Counted from the stretch's first letter, positions 40,335-50,314 are shown. The stretch: 64,000 nt of DNA from Fulvimonas sp. R45 (GCF_030504985.1 NZ_JASERU010000007.1:62001-126000), one strand, 5' to 3'. Notes: generated by a model not told the origin, from the letters alone. Numbers and translations are program-made.

Positions 40335-43211
40335 ATGCTGAAATCTAAGCTTACGGTTGCCGTCGTGGCAGCTTTGGCGTTCGGTGCTGTCTCGGTTTCA
40401 TATGCCGCGGTCCAGCCGTCGCCAAGCCAGGCACAGGGCGACAGCCAGTCAGCGAACACCGACACGCAGACCACTGATACCGATACGAAAACCGGGTCTG
40501 CAACTGCCGGTGAAAAGCAGGCCAAAAGGCTCGATACCGTGGTGGTCAGCGGATCGCTGATCAACAATGCGCAGATCCAGACGGCCACGCCCACCTATAC
40601 GATTACCGCGGACGACATCAAAGCACGCGGCTTCAGCAGCGTGCAGGACGTCCTGCAGAATTCGGTCATGGCCACCGGTTCGGTACAAGGCCCGCAGGAA
40701 AGCGGCGGCTTTACCCAGGGCGCGCAGACGATCAGCCTTTACGGCCTGAACCCCGAATACACGTTGACGCTGATCGACGGAAAGCCAATCACCCAGTTCG
40801 GTCAGCTCTATAACGGCCAGAGCAACTTCACCAACATCTCCAACATCCCGCTGTCGATGATCGACCATATCGACATCATCCCTGGCGGTGGATCGTCGAT
40901 CTACGGCTCGCAGGCCATCGCCGGCGTGGTGAACATCATCACCAAGCAGCACATGGACGGCGCCGAGGTCTTCGTGCGCACGGGCAACTACAAGGATGGT
41001 GGCGGCGCGAACCAGCGCATTGGCCTCTCGTTCGGGCACGACTTCGGCAAGCTCAATGTCCTCGGCTCGTTCGAGTTCGACAACCAGTCGCCGATCTGGG
41101 CATACCAGCGCTCGCTCACTCGTCAGAATCGTTCGCCCGAGGCTGTCGCGCTGATTGCCAACTACGGCACGCCCGACGATTATTTCAATAATGGATATCT
41201 CAAGGAAATAGGCTACGTCAGTCCGGCGGACGGATGCGCCGCTATGAGCGGCCTGTTCCATGGCACTACCCATGAAACGCATTCGACCGTCACCACGCGT
41301 ACGGGCACGTATTGCGGTTCGCGCGATGTGTTGGGCTACACCACGCTGCAGAACCAGAACCGCAGCTATGACGGCATGCTGAAATTACGCTACAACGTCA
41401 ACGAGAACCTGCGCTTCTACAGCGATATGCTGGTTGATTGGCAGCAGGAGAAATGGACTCCGGGTTCCAATTTCAACTGGTGGGGCCCAGGCGATCTCGG
41501 TGGCTACATTGCCGATGCGAAGACGGGCGACATCCTTTATCCAGAACGCGTGTTCGGACCCGAGGAAGTGGGTAACGACTACTACAACCAGCTCGGGCGC
41601 CAGAACGACCTGCTCTACCAAGCCGACATCGGCGCGAACGGCACCTTCGGTGATTCCGGCTGGAACTGGGACGTGTATTACCTGCGTTCGGGCGACCGCA
41701 CTAACACCAGCTCGCCCGAACGTATGAAAGAGCCCGTGGATGCATACTTCAGCAACATCCTTGGCCCGATTGTCGGCTACGACGAACTCGGCTTGGCCAT
41801 GTACAACCCGAACTACCAGGCCTTCTATACGCCACTGACGACGGCCCAACTGGCCGGCTTCATGCGCAACATCAGCGGGTCTTCCAACACCTGGGTCAAC
41901 AACACGCGGGCCACGGTCAGCAACGACAGCCTGTTCCACCTGCCGGGCGGAGACGCGGGTGTTGCATGGCTGATCGAAGGCGGCAGCCAAGCCTGGTACG
42001 AGCCGCTCAACCCTCTGATCCTCAACAACGAGGTCTGGGGGCTCACCGGTACGTCGGGTGGTGGCAAGCGCACGCATTACGCATCGGCCTTCGAGCTCAA
42101 CCTGCCGGTGCTCCAGCAGGTGACCCTCGATTTGTCCGGACGCTACGACCACTACAAGACGGATGCGGCCGCCAACCACAAGTTCACCTACAAGGCAGGC
42201 ATCGAGTACCGTCCGTTCCAGAGCCTGCTGTTGCGCGGCAACTATGCAACCTCGTTCCTCGCGCCTGACATGTCGGCGCTGTTCCTAGGCCCGAGCGGCA
42301 ATTACCAGAACATTACCGATTACTACCTCTGCACCACGCAAGGTGGCGGCAAGGATTGCAACGCCAATTGGAACTACGAAGTATCCGGCGAGACATTGGC
42401 GAACCCCAAGCTGAAACCCACGACCGCCAAGAGCTGGACGGTAGGTTTCGTATGGGCGCCTATCGAGAGAATGAGCCTGGCGGTCGATTATCTGCATATC
42501 AACATCGCCAATGAAATCGCCCCGCAATCCGCAGATCTGCTGCTGAAGGAAGAGGCGCAGTGTCGGCTGGGCCAACTTCCGGCGGACTCGCCGGATTGTC
42601 AGGCGGCGCTGAACCAGGTCATGCGCGATCCGACGACAGGCCAGGTCGCCAGCATCACGCAGTACAACGTCAACATCTCGAACGAGTCGACGGAGTCGGT
42701 AACCGCGCAGGCAAGTTACCAGTTCAACCCGACGCCGGTCGGCACCTTCGGGTTGAAGTTTGATTACAACGACATGCTCAAGCACGACTACCAGGTCTAT
42801 CCCGGCAGCCCGAAGATCGACCAGTTGACCAATCCACTCTACAGCTCGGAGTTCAAGAGCATTGCAAGCGGAGCCCTCAGCTGGTCGCTGCACGGCACTT
42901 GGGGAAGCACCTTGTACTGGCATCGCTACGGACCGACCCCGAACTATACGGGACTGGTCAATGGTGCGAACTATCCGGGCGCCGGACGCGTGTCGCCATG
43001 GATTACCTGGAACTGGAGTCTCACGTACTCGCCGTCGCTCCTAAAGGGCCTGGACCTCTCGGTGATGGTCGACAATCTGACCAACAAGATGCCGCCCAGG
43101 GATCCCTCGTACCAGGCCAGCTTCCCGTACTACAACACGCAGAACTACAACGTGTACGGTCGGGAGATCATGCTGCAGGCGGACTGGAAGTTCGGCAACG
43201 CAGGCAATTGA
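40335..43211 (+). CDS. TonB-dependent outer-membrane receptor
   Basis: A 958-residue receptor. A signal peptide (about 1-24) is followed by a Gln/Ser/Thr/Asp-rich linker (about 25-60) and a TonB-box-like DTVVVSGS. The plug runs from QIQTATPTYTITADDIKARG through SVQDVLQNSVMATGSVQGPQ to SIYGSQAIAGVVNIITKQHM. The beta-barrel with large Tyr/Asn-rich loops ends YNVYGREIMLQADWKFGNAG. Such proteins take up siderophores, carbohydrates or other ligands using TonB-ExbBD energy. The substrate is not evident, and no transporter, TonB or enzyme gene accompanies it. The codon use looks less GC-biased than its neighbours. A strong terminator follows the stop. Confidence 0.92.
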   Translation: MLKSKLTVAVVAALAFGAVSVSYAAVQPSPSQAQGDSQSANTDTQTTDTDTKTGSATAGEKQAKRLDTVVVSGSLINNAQIQTATPTYTITADDIKARGFSSVQDVLQNSVMATGSVQGPQESGGFTQGAQTISLYGLNPEYTLTLIDGKPITQFGQLYNGQSNFTNISNIPLSMIDHIDIIPGGGSSIYGSQAIAGVVNIITKQHMDGAEVFVRTGNYKDGGGANQRIGLSFGHDFGKLNVLGSFEFDNQSPIWAYQRSLTRQNRSPEAVALIANYGTPDDYFNNGYLKEIGYVSPADGCAAMSGLFHGTTHETHSTVTTRTGTYCGSRDVLGYTTLQNQNRSYDGMLKLRYNVNENLRFYSDMLVDWQQEKWTPGSNFNWWGPGDLGGYIADAKTGDILYPERVFGPEEVGNDYYNQLGRQNDLLYQADIGANGTFGDSGWNWDVYYLRSGDRTNTSSPERMKEPVDAYFSNILGPIVGYDELGLAMYNPNYQAFYTPLTTAQLAGFMRNISGSSNTWVNNTRATVSNDSLFHLPGGDAGVAWLIEGGSQAWYEPLNPLILNNEVWGLTGTSGGGKRTHYASAFELNLPVLQQVTLDLSGRYDHYKTDAAANHKFTYKAGIEYRPFQSLLLRGNYATSFLAPDMSALFLGPSGNYQNITDYYLCTTQGGGKDCNANWNYEVSGETLANPKLKPTTAKSWTVGFVWAPIERMSLAVDYLHINIANEIAPQSADLLLKEEAQCRLGQLPADSPDCQAALNQVMRDPTTGQVASITQYNVNISNESTESVTAQASYQFNPTPVGTFGLKFDYNDMLKHDYQVYPGSPKIDQLTNPLYSSEFKSIASGALSWSLHGTWGSTLYWHRYGPTPNYTGLVNGANYPGAGRVSPWITWNWSLTYSPSLLKGLDLSVMVDNLTNKMPPRDPSYQASFPYYNTQNYNVYGREIMLQADWKFGNAGN

Positions 43212-43234
43212 TCGAAGCCGAAGGCGTTCCAATT

Positions 43235-43270
43235 AAGCGAAGCCCTCCCAAAAGGAGGGCTTCGCTTTTA
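43235..43270 (+). terminator. Strong Rho-independent terminator of the TonB receptor gene
   Basis: AAGCGAAGCCCTCC (43235-43248) pairs perfectly with GGAGGGCTTCGCTT (43254-43267) around the loop CAAAA, followed by TTTTAT. It lies 24 bp after the receptor stop codon. It may also act weakly for the convergent rep gene. Confidence 0.9.
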
Positions 43271-43342
43271 TGCCACAGGAACGATGGCCGGATCACGGTA
43301 TTTTCCTCAAGCCATCATGTGAGCGGCAAACTGCCGAAGGTT

Positions 43343-45325
43343 CTACCTGGCGTTCAGCATCGCCGCGATCTTCGCCATGTGCGACTCCGCCGTCTCGCGC
43401 ACCACTTCCTTGTCGGCCTCGGGGTCCTTGCCCTGCCAGTGCAGGTCGTCCTGCGGCAGTTCGTGCAGGAAGCGGCTGGGCTGGTTGGCGTGAATCTCGC
43501 CGTAGCGTTTCGTCCGGGCCGACCACGACAGGGTGAGCATTTCCTTGGCGCGGGTGATGCCCACGTACATCAGGCGGCGTTCCTCGTCGATGCGGCCCTC
43601 GTCGATGGCGCCTTCGTGCGGCAGGGTGCCTTCCTCGCAGCCGACGATGAAGACGAAGCGGAACTCCAGACCCTTGGCGGCGTGCAGGGTCATCATGCGC
43701 ACGGCGTTGCCGGGGTCGTCGCGATCGGCGTGGCTGAGCAGGGCGAGCTGCGAGGCGAGGTCGCCCGCGCTGTTGCCGTCCTTCTGCATGGCGCGGAACC
43801 AGTCGGCCAGCTCGCGCAGGTTGCCGAGCTTGCGCTCGCGCACGCTGGCGTCGGGGGTGGCGGCGGCGAGCTGCGCGGCGTAGCCGGTGCGCTTGAGCAC
43901 ACGCTCGACGAGGTCGGCCGCGCTTTCGTGCAGCGAGGCGCTGCGCAGTTCGTCGACCAGGTCGGCGAAGCCGGCCAGCGCCGCGGCGGGGCGCGGCGAC
44001 AGCTGGCGCAGCACGGCGTCGCTGCGCGTGGCTTCCAGCAGCGAGCAATGCCTCGATTGCGCGAACTGCCCCAGCTTCTCCAGCGTGGTGGCGCCGATCT
44101 CGCGCTTGGGCACGTTGACCACGCGCAGGAAGGCGGCGTCGTCGCTGGGGTTGGTGAGCAGGCGCAGGTAGCAGAGCAGGTCCTTCACCTCGGCGCGGTC
44201 GAGGAAACTCAGCGCGCCGGTGAGGTGGTAGGGGATGCGCGCCAGGCGCAGCGCCTTTTCCAGCGGACGCGCCTGGAAGTTGCCGCGGTAGAGGATGGCG
44301 ACGTCGTGCCAGCGCGCCTTGTGCTTCTCGGCCAGCGTGGCGATGATCGCCGCCACCTTCTCGGCCTCGTGCTCGGCTTCCCTGCATTCCAGCACGCGGA
44401 TCGGCGCGCCTTCCGGGTGCTCGCTCCAGAGTTTCTTCTCGTGCAGGTGCGGGTTGTTGGCGATCAGCTGGTTGGCCGCGCGCAGGATGCGCCTGCCGCA
44501 GCGGTAGTTCTGCTCCAGCTTGATCACGCGCAGATCCGGCCAGTCGCGGCCGAGCTGGTCGATGTTCTCGGGATTGGCGCCGCGCCAGGCGTAGATGGAC
44601 TGGTCGTCGTCGCCCACGCAGGTGATGCGGCCGCGCTCGCCGGCCAGCGCCTTGAGCAGCCGGTACTGGGCGTCGTTGGTGTCCTGGTACTCGTCCACCA
44701 GCAGGTAGCGTAGCCGTTCGCGCCAGGCGTCGCGGCATCCGGTGTCGCTTTCCAGGATGCGCAGCGGCAGCCGGATCAGGTCGTCGAAGTCCACCGCGTT
44801 GAAGGCGGCCAGGCGGGCCTGGTAGAGCTCGTAGATCGTCGCTGCCTCCAGCTCCTTCGGGCTGCGCGCGGCGGCCAGCGCCTCCTCCGGCGACAGGCCG
44901 GCGTTCTTGGCCCGGCCCAGCAGGTTGCGCAGGCCGAACAGCACGTCGGGCTTCGCCCCCTTGGGCGCCAACTCCTTCACGATGCCCTCGCTGTCGTCCG
45001 CGTCCAGCACCGAGAAGCCGCGGCGCAGGCCTGCGCGCTCGTGCTCGATCTGCAGGAACTTCAGCCCCAGCGCGTGGAAGGTGCATACGGTGAGCGCGGC
45101 GGCGTCCTCGGCCGACACCAGCTTGCCCACGCGCTCGCGCATCTCGCGCGCGGCCTTGTTGGTGAAGGTGATCGCCGCGATCTTCGACGCCGGCAGCTTC
45201 CGCCGCTGGATCAGGTGGGCGATCTTCTGCGTGATCACGCTGGTCTTGCCGGAACCCGCGCCGGCCAGCACCAGCAGCGGCGTATCGCAGTGTTCGATGG
45301 CGGCCAGTTGTTGCGGATTGAGCAT
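43343..45325 (-). CDS. rep: ATP-dependent DNA helicase Rep
   Basis: A 660-residue superfamily 1A helicase. Motif I is [20 protein letters not shown], Ia [103 protein letters not shown] and [21 protein letters not shown]. The N-terminus ([13 protein letters not shown]) and length match Rep (E. coli 673) more than UvrD (720). Rep moves 3'-5' and clears proteins ahead of the replisome. It is convergent with the TonB receptor and divergent from tdk. Confidence 0.95.
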   Translation of the reverse strand: MLNPQQLAAIEHCDTPLLVLAGAGSGKTSVITQKIAHLIQRRKLPASKIAAITFTNKAAREMRERVGKLVSAEDAAALTVCTFHALGLKFLQIEHERAGLRRGFSVLDADDSEGIVKELAPKGAKPDVLFGLRNLLGRAKNAGLSPEEALAAARSPKELEAATIYELYQARLAAFNAVDFDDLIRLPLRILESDTGCRDAWRERLRYLLVDEYQDTNDAQYRLLKALAGERGRITCVGDDDQSIYAWRGANPENIDQLGRDWPDLRVIKLEQNYRCGRRILRAANQLIANNPHLHEKKLWSEHPEGAPIRVLECREAEHEAEKVAAIIATLAEKHKARWHDVAILYRGNFQARPLEKALRLARIPYHLTGALSFLDRAEVKDLLCYLRLLTNPSDDAAFLRVVNVPKREIGATTLEKLGQFAQSRHCSLLEATRSDAVLRQLSPRPAAALAGFADLVDELRSASLHESAADLVERVLKRTGYAAQLAAATPDASVRERKLGNLRELADWFRAMQKDGNSAGDLASQLALLSHADRDDPGNAVRMMTLHAAKGLEFRFVFIVGCEEGTLPHEGAIDEGRIDEERRLMYVGITRAKEMLTLSWSARTKRYGEIHANQPSRFLHELPQDDLHWQGKDPEADKEVVRETAESHMAKIAAMLNAR

Positions 45326-45422
45326 GGATCGACGCGGTCGTGGGGCGGCGGCCGATGGTAGCAGAGCGGCCGGCCGCGACCCGGCGCGCTACCATGCACG
45401 ATCCGGCACCCGGCGTACCGAC

Positions 45423-46073
45423 ATGGCCAAGCTCTACTTCTATTATTCGGCGATGAACGCCGGCAAGACCACCACGCTGCTGCAGAGCGCGTACAACTAC
45501 CACGAGCGCGGCATGCGCACGCTGATCCTCACCCCGGCCCTGGACGACCGCTACGGCGAGGGGGTGGTGGCCTCGCGCATCGGGCTGAAGGCGAACGCGC
45601 GCCGCTTCGGCGGCGGCGAGAACCTCTTCGCGCTGGTCGGGGCCGATATCGCTGCGCGTGGTCCGTTGCATTGTGTGTTCGTCGACGAGGCGCAATTCCT
45701 GAACAAGCAGCAGGTGTGGCAACTCAGCGACGTGGTCGACCGGCTGGACATCCCGGTGCTGGCCTACGGCCTGCGTACCGACTTCCGCGGCGAGCTGTTC
45801 GAGGGCAGCCGCTACCTGCTGGCCTGGGCGGACAACCTGGAAGAGATCAAGACCATCTGCCACACCGGCCGCAAGGCCACCATGGTGGTGCGCGTCGACG
45901 AACAGGGACGCGCGGTCACCGAGGGCCCGCAGGTTGAGATCGGCGGCAACGACCGTTATGTCTCGGTGAGCCGGGCCGAGTTCAAGAAGATCACCGAGGG
46001 CCGCGGCCGGATCGAATTGCAGCAGGCCGTATTGCCGCTGGGCGAGGACGATCCCGGCCGTCGTTCGCCCTGA
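45423..46073 (+). CDS. tdk: Thymidine kinase
   Basis: A 216-residue type II thymidine kinase. The P-loop is [14 protein letters not shown], the Walker B/DEAQ is [13 protein letters not shown], and the lasso and thymidine-binding segments include [20 protein letters not shown] and [11 protein letters not shown]. It phosphorylates thymidine for salvage. Only one of the usual zinc-binding cysteines remains (ICHTGRK); the Cys normally seen after YVSV is Ser. The last codons and stop lie in a dispersed repeat (46062-46102). It is divergent from rep by 97 bp. Confidence 0.95.
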   Translation: MAKLYFYYSAMNAGKTTTLLQSAYNYHERGMRTLILTPALDDRYGEGVVASRIGLKANARRFGGGENLFALVGADIAARGPLHCVFVDEAQFLNKQQVWQLSDVVDRLDIPVLAYGLRTDFRGELFEGSRYLLAWADNLEEIKTICHTGRKATMVVRVDEQGRAVTEGPQVEIGGNDRYVSVSRAEFKKITEGRGRIELQQAVLPLGEDDPGRRSP

Positions 46074-46102
46074 GCGTAGCCGCATAGCGGCGGAGTCGAA
46101 GG
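46062..46102. repeat. Half copy of the GTTCGC...GGAGTCGAA element, supplying the tdk stop codon
   Basis: CGTTCGCCCTGAGCGTAGC then CGGCGGAGTCGAAGG matches one arm of the element at 12465-12562. The TGA stop of tdk (46071-46073) is inside it, so the last residues of Tdk (RRSP) are encoded by the repeat. Confidence 0.6.
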
Positions 46103-46205
46103 CGCTTCCGCGCGGGCATCGACTTCACGGCGGCGGCATTACGGCTGGCCCGAACAGTCGCGTTGCACTGCGTCGGCTCTCTACCATCACCAAGGAACGA
46201 ACCGC

Positions 46206-46967
46206 ATGACCGCCCCCGTGACCATCCCCGCCTGGCAGCGCCCACATTGGCAGCCGGGCGACGAGACGATCGTGCTGCAGTTCTACGTGTTCGGCCGCTT
46301 CACGCCCGAGCGCGTGCCCTCCGAACGCTACGGCAGCCCCGGCCTGCCGAAGGGCATCGAGTTGAGCAGCCACCACCACGCCGCGCTGCGCCAGTGGGAA
46401 GGCTATCCGTTGAAGGGCGCGCTGGGCCGGATGTTCAAGGACGACGCGCCCGAGGCCTACAAGCGCGCGCTCGACGCCCCCGAAGTGCTGGTGCTGCGCG
46501 GCAGCCTGCCGGACCGCCCCGACACCGGCTACCTGCGCGACGTGCAGGGCGTGCTGGCGGCGCTGCTGGACAGCGGTGGCGTGGCCGTGCTCGATCCGCA
46601 GATGCTCAGCCTGTTCGACGCCGGAAGCTGGCGCCGGCATTACCTGGTGAAGGATGGCGCGCCGATCCGCCACCACGTGCTGATCCTGCGCGACGACGAC
46701 GGTCCCGGCCGGCACTGGATCCACACCCGCGGCCTGCGCAAGTTCGGCCGCCCCGACATCAGCCTGCACGGCGTGCCCGACCGCGAACTCGACCGCGCCG
46801 GCGCGTTGTGCCAGCGGCTGGTGGAACTGGAGGCGCTGGGCGCACGTTTCGCCGACGGCCAGGCGCTGGAGGTGGAAGGCGTGCCGGGCGGCCTCGTGGC
46901 GCGGCTCGGCGGCGGCATGGATGACCCGCGGTTCAACAACACGCATATCGCGCTGCACTGGCCCTGA
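46206..46967 (+). CDS. Conserved-looking protein of unknown function
   Basis: A 253-residue soluble protein without signal or membrane segment. It starts MTAPVTIPAWQRPHWQPGDE and continues VLQFYVFGRFTPERVPSERY. A mixed alpha/beta body follows with a VLVLRGSLPDRPDTGYL strand, VAVLDPQMLSLFDAGSWRRH, HWIHTRGLRKFGRPDISLHG and DDPRFNNTHIALHW at the end. The His/Arg-rich HTRGLRKFGRPDISLHG stretch looks like a functional site. I do not recognise the family. A usable ribosome-binding site (AAGGAA) precedes the ATG. It stands alone. Confidence 0.75.
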   Translation: MTAPVTIPAWQRPHWQPGDETIVLQFYVFGRFTPERVPSERYGSPGLPKGIELSSHHHAALRQWEGYPLKGALGRMFKDDAPEAYKRALDAPEVLVLRGSLPDRPDTGYLRDVQGVLAALLDSGGVAVLDPQMLSLFDAGSWRRHYLVKDGAPIRHHVLILRDDDGPGRHWIHTRGLRKFGRPDISLHGVPDRELDRAGALCQRLVELEALGARFADGQALEVEGVPGGLVARLGGGMDDPRFNNTHIALHWP

Positions 46968-47050
46968 ACTCCATGCGGCTGCCACCCCGGCGCCGGGGAA
47001 AACGCCGATGCGACGGGTAGGCTGGTCGCCGTGATCCTGCGGAGGGGCCC

Positions 47051-47617
47051 ATGAAAACGATCGTCCGGCGATGGGTGCCTGGCGTGCTGTTCGCCTGCAT
47101 GGCTGCGCAGGCCGCGACCCCGCCGGCGTCCCGCGGGTTCCGCGAGGTCCCGTTGCGCAACGGCTTCAACCGGATCACGCTGGCGGGTCACGAGGCGATC
47201 GTGGCCTATGCCTGGCGCGAGAATTACAACGCGCACGGTTTCTCGGTGGCGACGATCTACGCCAGGCCCGGCAAGGGCGATGCCGGCCGGCTGCTGCTGG
47301 TGCCCGTGTTCGGCGAACCGGGCAACGCGCTGAAGGAACGTCACGAGTTGACCGTCTCGGGCGGCGCCGATTGCCGGCTGCAGGATTTCGCCCTTTTCGA
47401 CAGCGGCAGCGCGGCGCGGCTGGTGCGGGCCTGGCGCGCGATCGGCACCGGCTATGCGGCGGCGGCGCCGGTGCATTTCGACATCTACCGCTTCGAACGC
47501 AACAGCGACGGGTTGCCCGGCCGCCCGCCGTTCGACTTCCGCTTCGAGCGGCGCGTCGAGGCGGCGCACGCCTATTGCGACGTCGACGAGGCGATGGAGC
47601 GGGAACTGCGCCTCTAG
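47051..47617 (+). CDS. Secreted protein of unknown function
   Basis: A 188-residue protein with a signal peptide (MKTIVRRWVPGVLFACMAAQ, cleavage near AQA-AT) and a good ribosome-binding site (GGAGGGG). The mature part is a beta-rich domain: NGFNRITLAGHEAIVAYAWR, ENYNAHGFSVATIYARPGKG, LLLVPVFGEPGNALKERHEL and HFDIYRFERNSDGLPGRPPF. The RENYNAHGFSV stretch faintly resembles CarG/CpmJ-type beta-lactam self-resistance proteins, but I cannot confirm that. It is convergent with mutM, with 10 bp between the stops. Confidence 0.7.
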   Translation: MKTIVRRWVPGVLFACMAAQAATPPASRGFREVPLRNGFNRITLAGHEAIVAYAWRENYNAHGFSVATIYARPGKGDAGRLLLVPVFGEPGNALKERHELTVSGGADCRLQDFALFDSGSAARLVRAWRAIGTGYAAAAPVHFDIYRFERNSDGLPGRPPFDFRFERRVEAAHAYCDVDEAMERELRL

Positions 47618-47627
47618 CGCCGGCGGA

Positions 47628-48455
47628 TCATCTCTGGCAGTGCGGGCACCAGAACGTGGAACGCTGCCCCAGCACCGCCTGGCGGATCGGCGTGCCGCAG
47701 ACCTTGCACGGCTCGCCCGCGCGTCCGTAGGCCATCAGCTCGCGGAAGAAGTAGCCCGGCGCGCCGTCGGGGGCGAGGAAGTCGCGCAGGGTGGTGCCGC
47801 CGCGCTCGATGGCGTAGGCGAGGATGCGCTTCACCTCCGCCGCCAGCCGCGCGTAGCGTGCGCGCGAGACCTGGCCGGCGGCGCGGCGCGGGTCGACGCC
47901 GGCGGCGAACAGCGCCTCGCTGGCGTAGATGTTGCCCACGCCGACGACGACGGCGTTGTCCATCAGGAACAATTTCACCGCGGCGCGGCGGCCGCGCGAG
48001 AGGTGCCACAGCAGCTCGCCGTCGAAGGCGTCGGTGAGCGGCTCGGGGCCGAGGCCGGCGAGCAGCTCGTGCGTTGCGCCGGGTGGCTGCCACAGCAGGC
48101 AGCCGAAGCGGCGCGGGTCGGTGAAGCGCAACACGCGCGGGCCCTCCGCCGCGGTGCGCTCGAAGCCGATGTCGACATGGTCGTGCGGGCCGACGGGCGC
48201 GTCCGGCGGCAGCACGCGCAGCATGCCGCTCATGCCCAGGTGCAGCAGGGCGCTGCCGGCGGCAGTGTGCAGCAGCAGGTACTTGGCGCGGCGCTCCACC
48301 GCGTCCACGCGCTGGCCGGGCAGCCGCTCGGCCACCTCGCGCGGGATCGGCCAGCGCAGGTCGGGGCGGCGCAGCGTCACCGCGGTGATGCGGCGGCCGA
48401 CGAGGTGCGGAGCGATGCCGCGGCGGGTGGTCTCGACTTCGGGGAGTTCGGGCAT
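47628..48455 (-). CDS. mutM: Formamidopyrimidine-DNA glycosylase (Fpg/MutM)
   Basis: A 275-residue bifunctional DNA glycosylase/lyase. The N-terminal catalytic [17 protein letters not shown] (Pro and Glu after the removed Met), the H2TH helical region [20 protein letters not shown] and the C-terminal zinc finger (CKVC and CPHC) are all intact. It removes 8-oxoguanine and formamidopyrimidines. It is the last gene of a same-strand series after the Gld-type ABC cluster, 24 bp after the preceding stop, so it may share their transcript. Confidence 0.97.
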   Translation of the reverse strand: MPELPEVETTRRGIAPHLVGRRITAVTLRRPDLRWPIPREVAERLPGQRVDAVERRAKYLLLHTAAGSALLHLGMSGMLRVLPPDAPVGPHDHVDIGFERTAAEGPRVLRFTDPRRFGCLLWQPPGATHELLAGLGPEPLTDAFDGELLWHLSRGRRAAVKLFLMDNAVVVGVGNIYASEALFAAGVDPRRAAGQVSRARYARLAAEVKRILAYAIERGGTTLRDFLAPDGAPGYFFRELMAYGRAGEPCKVCGTPIRQAVLGQRSTFWCPHCQR

Positions 48456-48479
48456 GGAGCGATTATCGCCGCAGCCGGT

Positions 48480-48968
48480 TCACTGCAGGTCGAGCCGTTC
48501 GCTGCGCGGCGCCTGCGGCATGTAGCGCAGCGAGACCAGGGCCACCCGCGCGCCGCGCTGCACGTAGCAGCGGTGGCCGATCGCGGCAGCGGCGCCGAAG
48601 CGCAGCGCGTGGCCGTCCAGCGTCAGCACCGCGTGCGGAGCGGCCAGGCCTACCTTGGCGGCGTCGAAGTCGGCGGCCGGGCGCCAGTGCCCGACCGGGG
48701 CGGCGGCGATGGCGGCCAGCGCATCGATGCGGGCGTCGTCCGCCCGGGCGGGCGTGCCGTCGGTGCGCCACCAGTGGCCGTCGCGGCGGGCGTAGTGCAT
48801 GGACGTGCTGTCGAGTTGCAGCTCGACCGCCGTCACGGCGGCCGGGTCGATGTCGAGCAGGGTGCCGGGTGCGGCGGCGCGGTCGACGCGCCATTGCCAC
48901 AGCGCCAGCGCCAGCAGCGCGGCCACGCCAGCGAGCAGCGCCAGCCGATGTCGCGCGGCGCGCTTCAT
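48480..48968 (-). CDS. DUF4340-like membrane-anchored protein
   Basis: A 162-residue protein with one N-terminal hydrophobic anchor (about 8-26) and a beta-rich domain: TLLDIDPAAVTAVELQLDST, YARRDGHWWRTDGTPARADD and KVGLAAPHAVLTLDGHALRF. The domain repeats the DUF4340 theme found next to GldG-type proteins in ABC clusters. It overlaps the GldG-like gene by 4 bp and is probably part of the same complex. Function unknown. Confidence 0.75.
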   Translation of the reverse strand: MKRAARHRLALLAGVAALLALALWQWRVDRAAAPGTLLDIDPAAVTAVELQLDSTSMHYARRDGHWWRTDGTPARADDARIDALAAIAAAPVGHWRPAADFDAAKVGLAAPHAVLTLDGHALRFGAAAAIGHRCYVQRGARVALVSLRYMPQAPRSERLDLQ

Positions 48969-50314
48969 CCGCGGCGCCGGCGCCAGGCGATGAAGCCGCC
49001 GGCGATCAGCAGCAGCAGCGGCAGGCCCACGATGAAGCCGATGCCCAGCGCGTCCAGCCCGGCCTGCGACAGGCGCAGCACGCGGTCCGGCGCGCCGCGC
49101 GGCGGCAGGTCGACCAGCGCGTCGTCGCCCAGCAGCCAGTCGAACACGCGCTCGCCCAGCGCGCGGTTGCCGCCGTTGCCGAGGAAGCTGTTGGAGAGGA
49201 AGTCGCCGTCGCCGATCACCACCGCGCGCTGCACGTTCTTGCCCGGGTCGGGCGACAGCCGCGACAGCGCGAAGCCGAAGTCCAGCGGCCCCTTCAGCTC
49301 GCCGCTGCCGGCGTCGTAGCGGATGGTCGAGGGATGGGCGTCGTCGACCGGCTGCAGCTCGTTCCAGCTCTGCGCGCCGGAGCGCAGGAGGGGCTCGATC
49401 TTCCACTGGCTGGCGTCGGCCTCGGCCAGCGGCGCGACCTGCGGGAACAGGGTGGCGAGGGCGAAGCCGCGGGTGATCGCCTGCGCCGGATACTGGCCCA
49501 CCGCGACCATGCGCGGGTCCTTCAGCCCCAGTGCCGCGCCGGCGCCGTCCACCAGCACGCCGGGCAGCACGCGGATGCCCAGCGCGTCGGCCAGCGGCGG
49601 CGGCACCGGCGCGCCGGGCTCGGTCAGCCACAGCAGGTTGCCGCCACCGGCGAGGTAGTCGGTGAGCGCCTTCACCGCGCCGGCGGGCAGCGGCAGCGCG
49701 GGGCTGGCCAGCACCACGAGGTCGGTGCCCTGCGGCACCGCGGTAACCTGCGAGAAATTCAGCGGCACCGCGCGCAGGCCTTGCGGCTCCAGCTGCGCCA
49801 TGAAGGTGCCGAGGTCGGCGTTGGCCTTGCCGCCGGCCAGCCGCTCGCCGTCGCCGGTGACGAAGGCGACGATACGCTCGCCGCCGCGCGCCAGGCGCTC
49901 CAGCGCGTTGGTCAGGCTGCGTTCGGACAGTTCGTCGAGGCGTTCCTCGCGGCCGTGGTAGTGCGCGACCAGCTCGCCGTTCACGGTGATGCCGAGCCGG
50001 CGCATCTTCGCCGGGTCCTGCTCGGGGTCGACGAAGCGCAGCGTGAGGTCGGGCTTCGCCCGCCGGTAGCGTTCGACGAAGGCGGCGATGGTCTGGCGCA
50101 GGTCGCCCTGCGGATTGGCGTAGCTGACGATCTCCACCGGGCCGGGCAGCCGGTCGAGCACCGCGCGGCTTTCCGGCGACAGGCTGGCGCGGCCGCCGGC
50201 GGTCCAGTCGGCGGTACGGCCGTAGTGCAGGCTGAGAAAGCCCAGCGCGCCCGCGCCGGCCAGCAGCAGCAGCGCGAACAGCCAGCCGTCGAGGCGCCGG
50301 AGCAGGTCGCGCAT
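48965..50314 (-). CDS. GldG-like ABC-type accessory protein
   Basis: A 449-residue protein with an N-terminal transmembrane helix (about 11-30) and a C-terminal one (about 420-444). The large extracytoplasmic part begins ASLSPESRAVLDRLPGPVEI and contains LTLRFVDPEQDPAKMRRLGI and AVVIGDGDFLSNSFLGNGGN. This is the GldG/IFT52-like arrangement that accompanies ABC-2 type permeases. In flavobacteria GldG works in gliding; elsewhere the role is unknown. Start and stop both overlap neighbours, so translation is coupled. Confidence 0.85.
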   Translation of the reverse strand: MRDLLRRLDGWLFALLLLAGAGALGFLSLHYGRTADWTAGGRASLSPESRAVLDRLPGPVEIVSYANPQGDLRQTIAAFVERYRRAKPDLTLRFVDPEQDPAKMRRLGITVNGELVAHYHGREERLDELSERSLTNALERLARGGERIVAFVTGDGERLAGGKANADLGTFMAQLEPQGLRAVPLNFSQVTAVPQGTDLVVLASPALPLPAGAVKALTDYLAGGGNLLWLTEPGAPVPPPLADALGIRVLPGVLVDGAGAALGLKDPRMVAVGQYPAQAITRGFALATLFPQVAPLAEADASQWKIEPLLRSGAQSWNELQPVDDAHPSTIRYDAGSGELKGPLDFGFALSRLSPDPGKNVQRAVVIGDGDFLSNSFLGNGGNRALGERVFDWLLGDDALVDLPPRGAPDRVLRLSQAGLDALGIGFIVGLPLLLLIAGGFIAWRRRRG

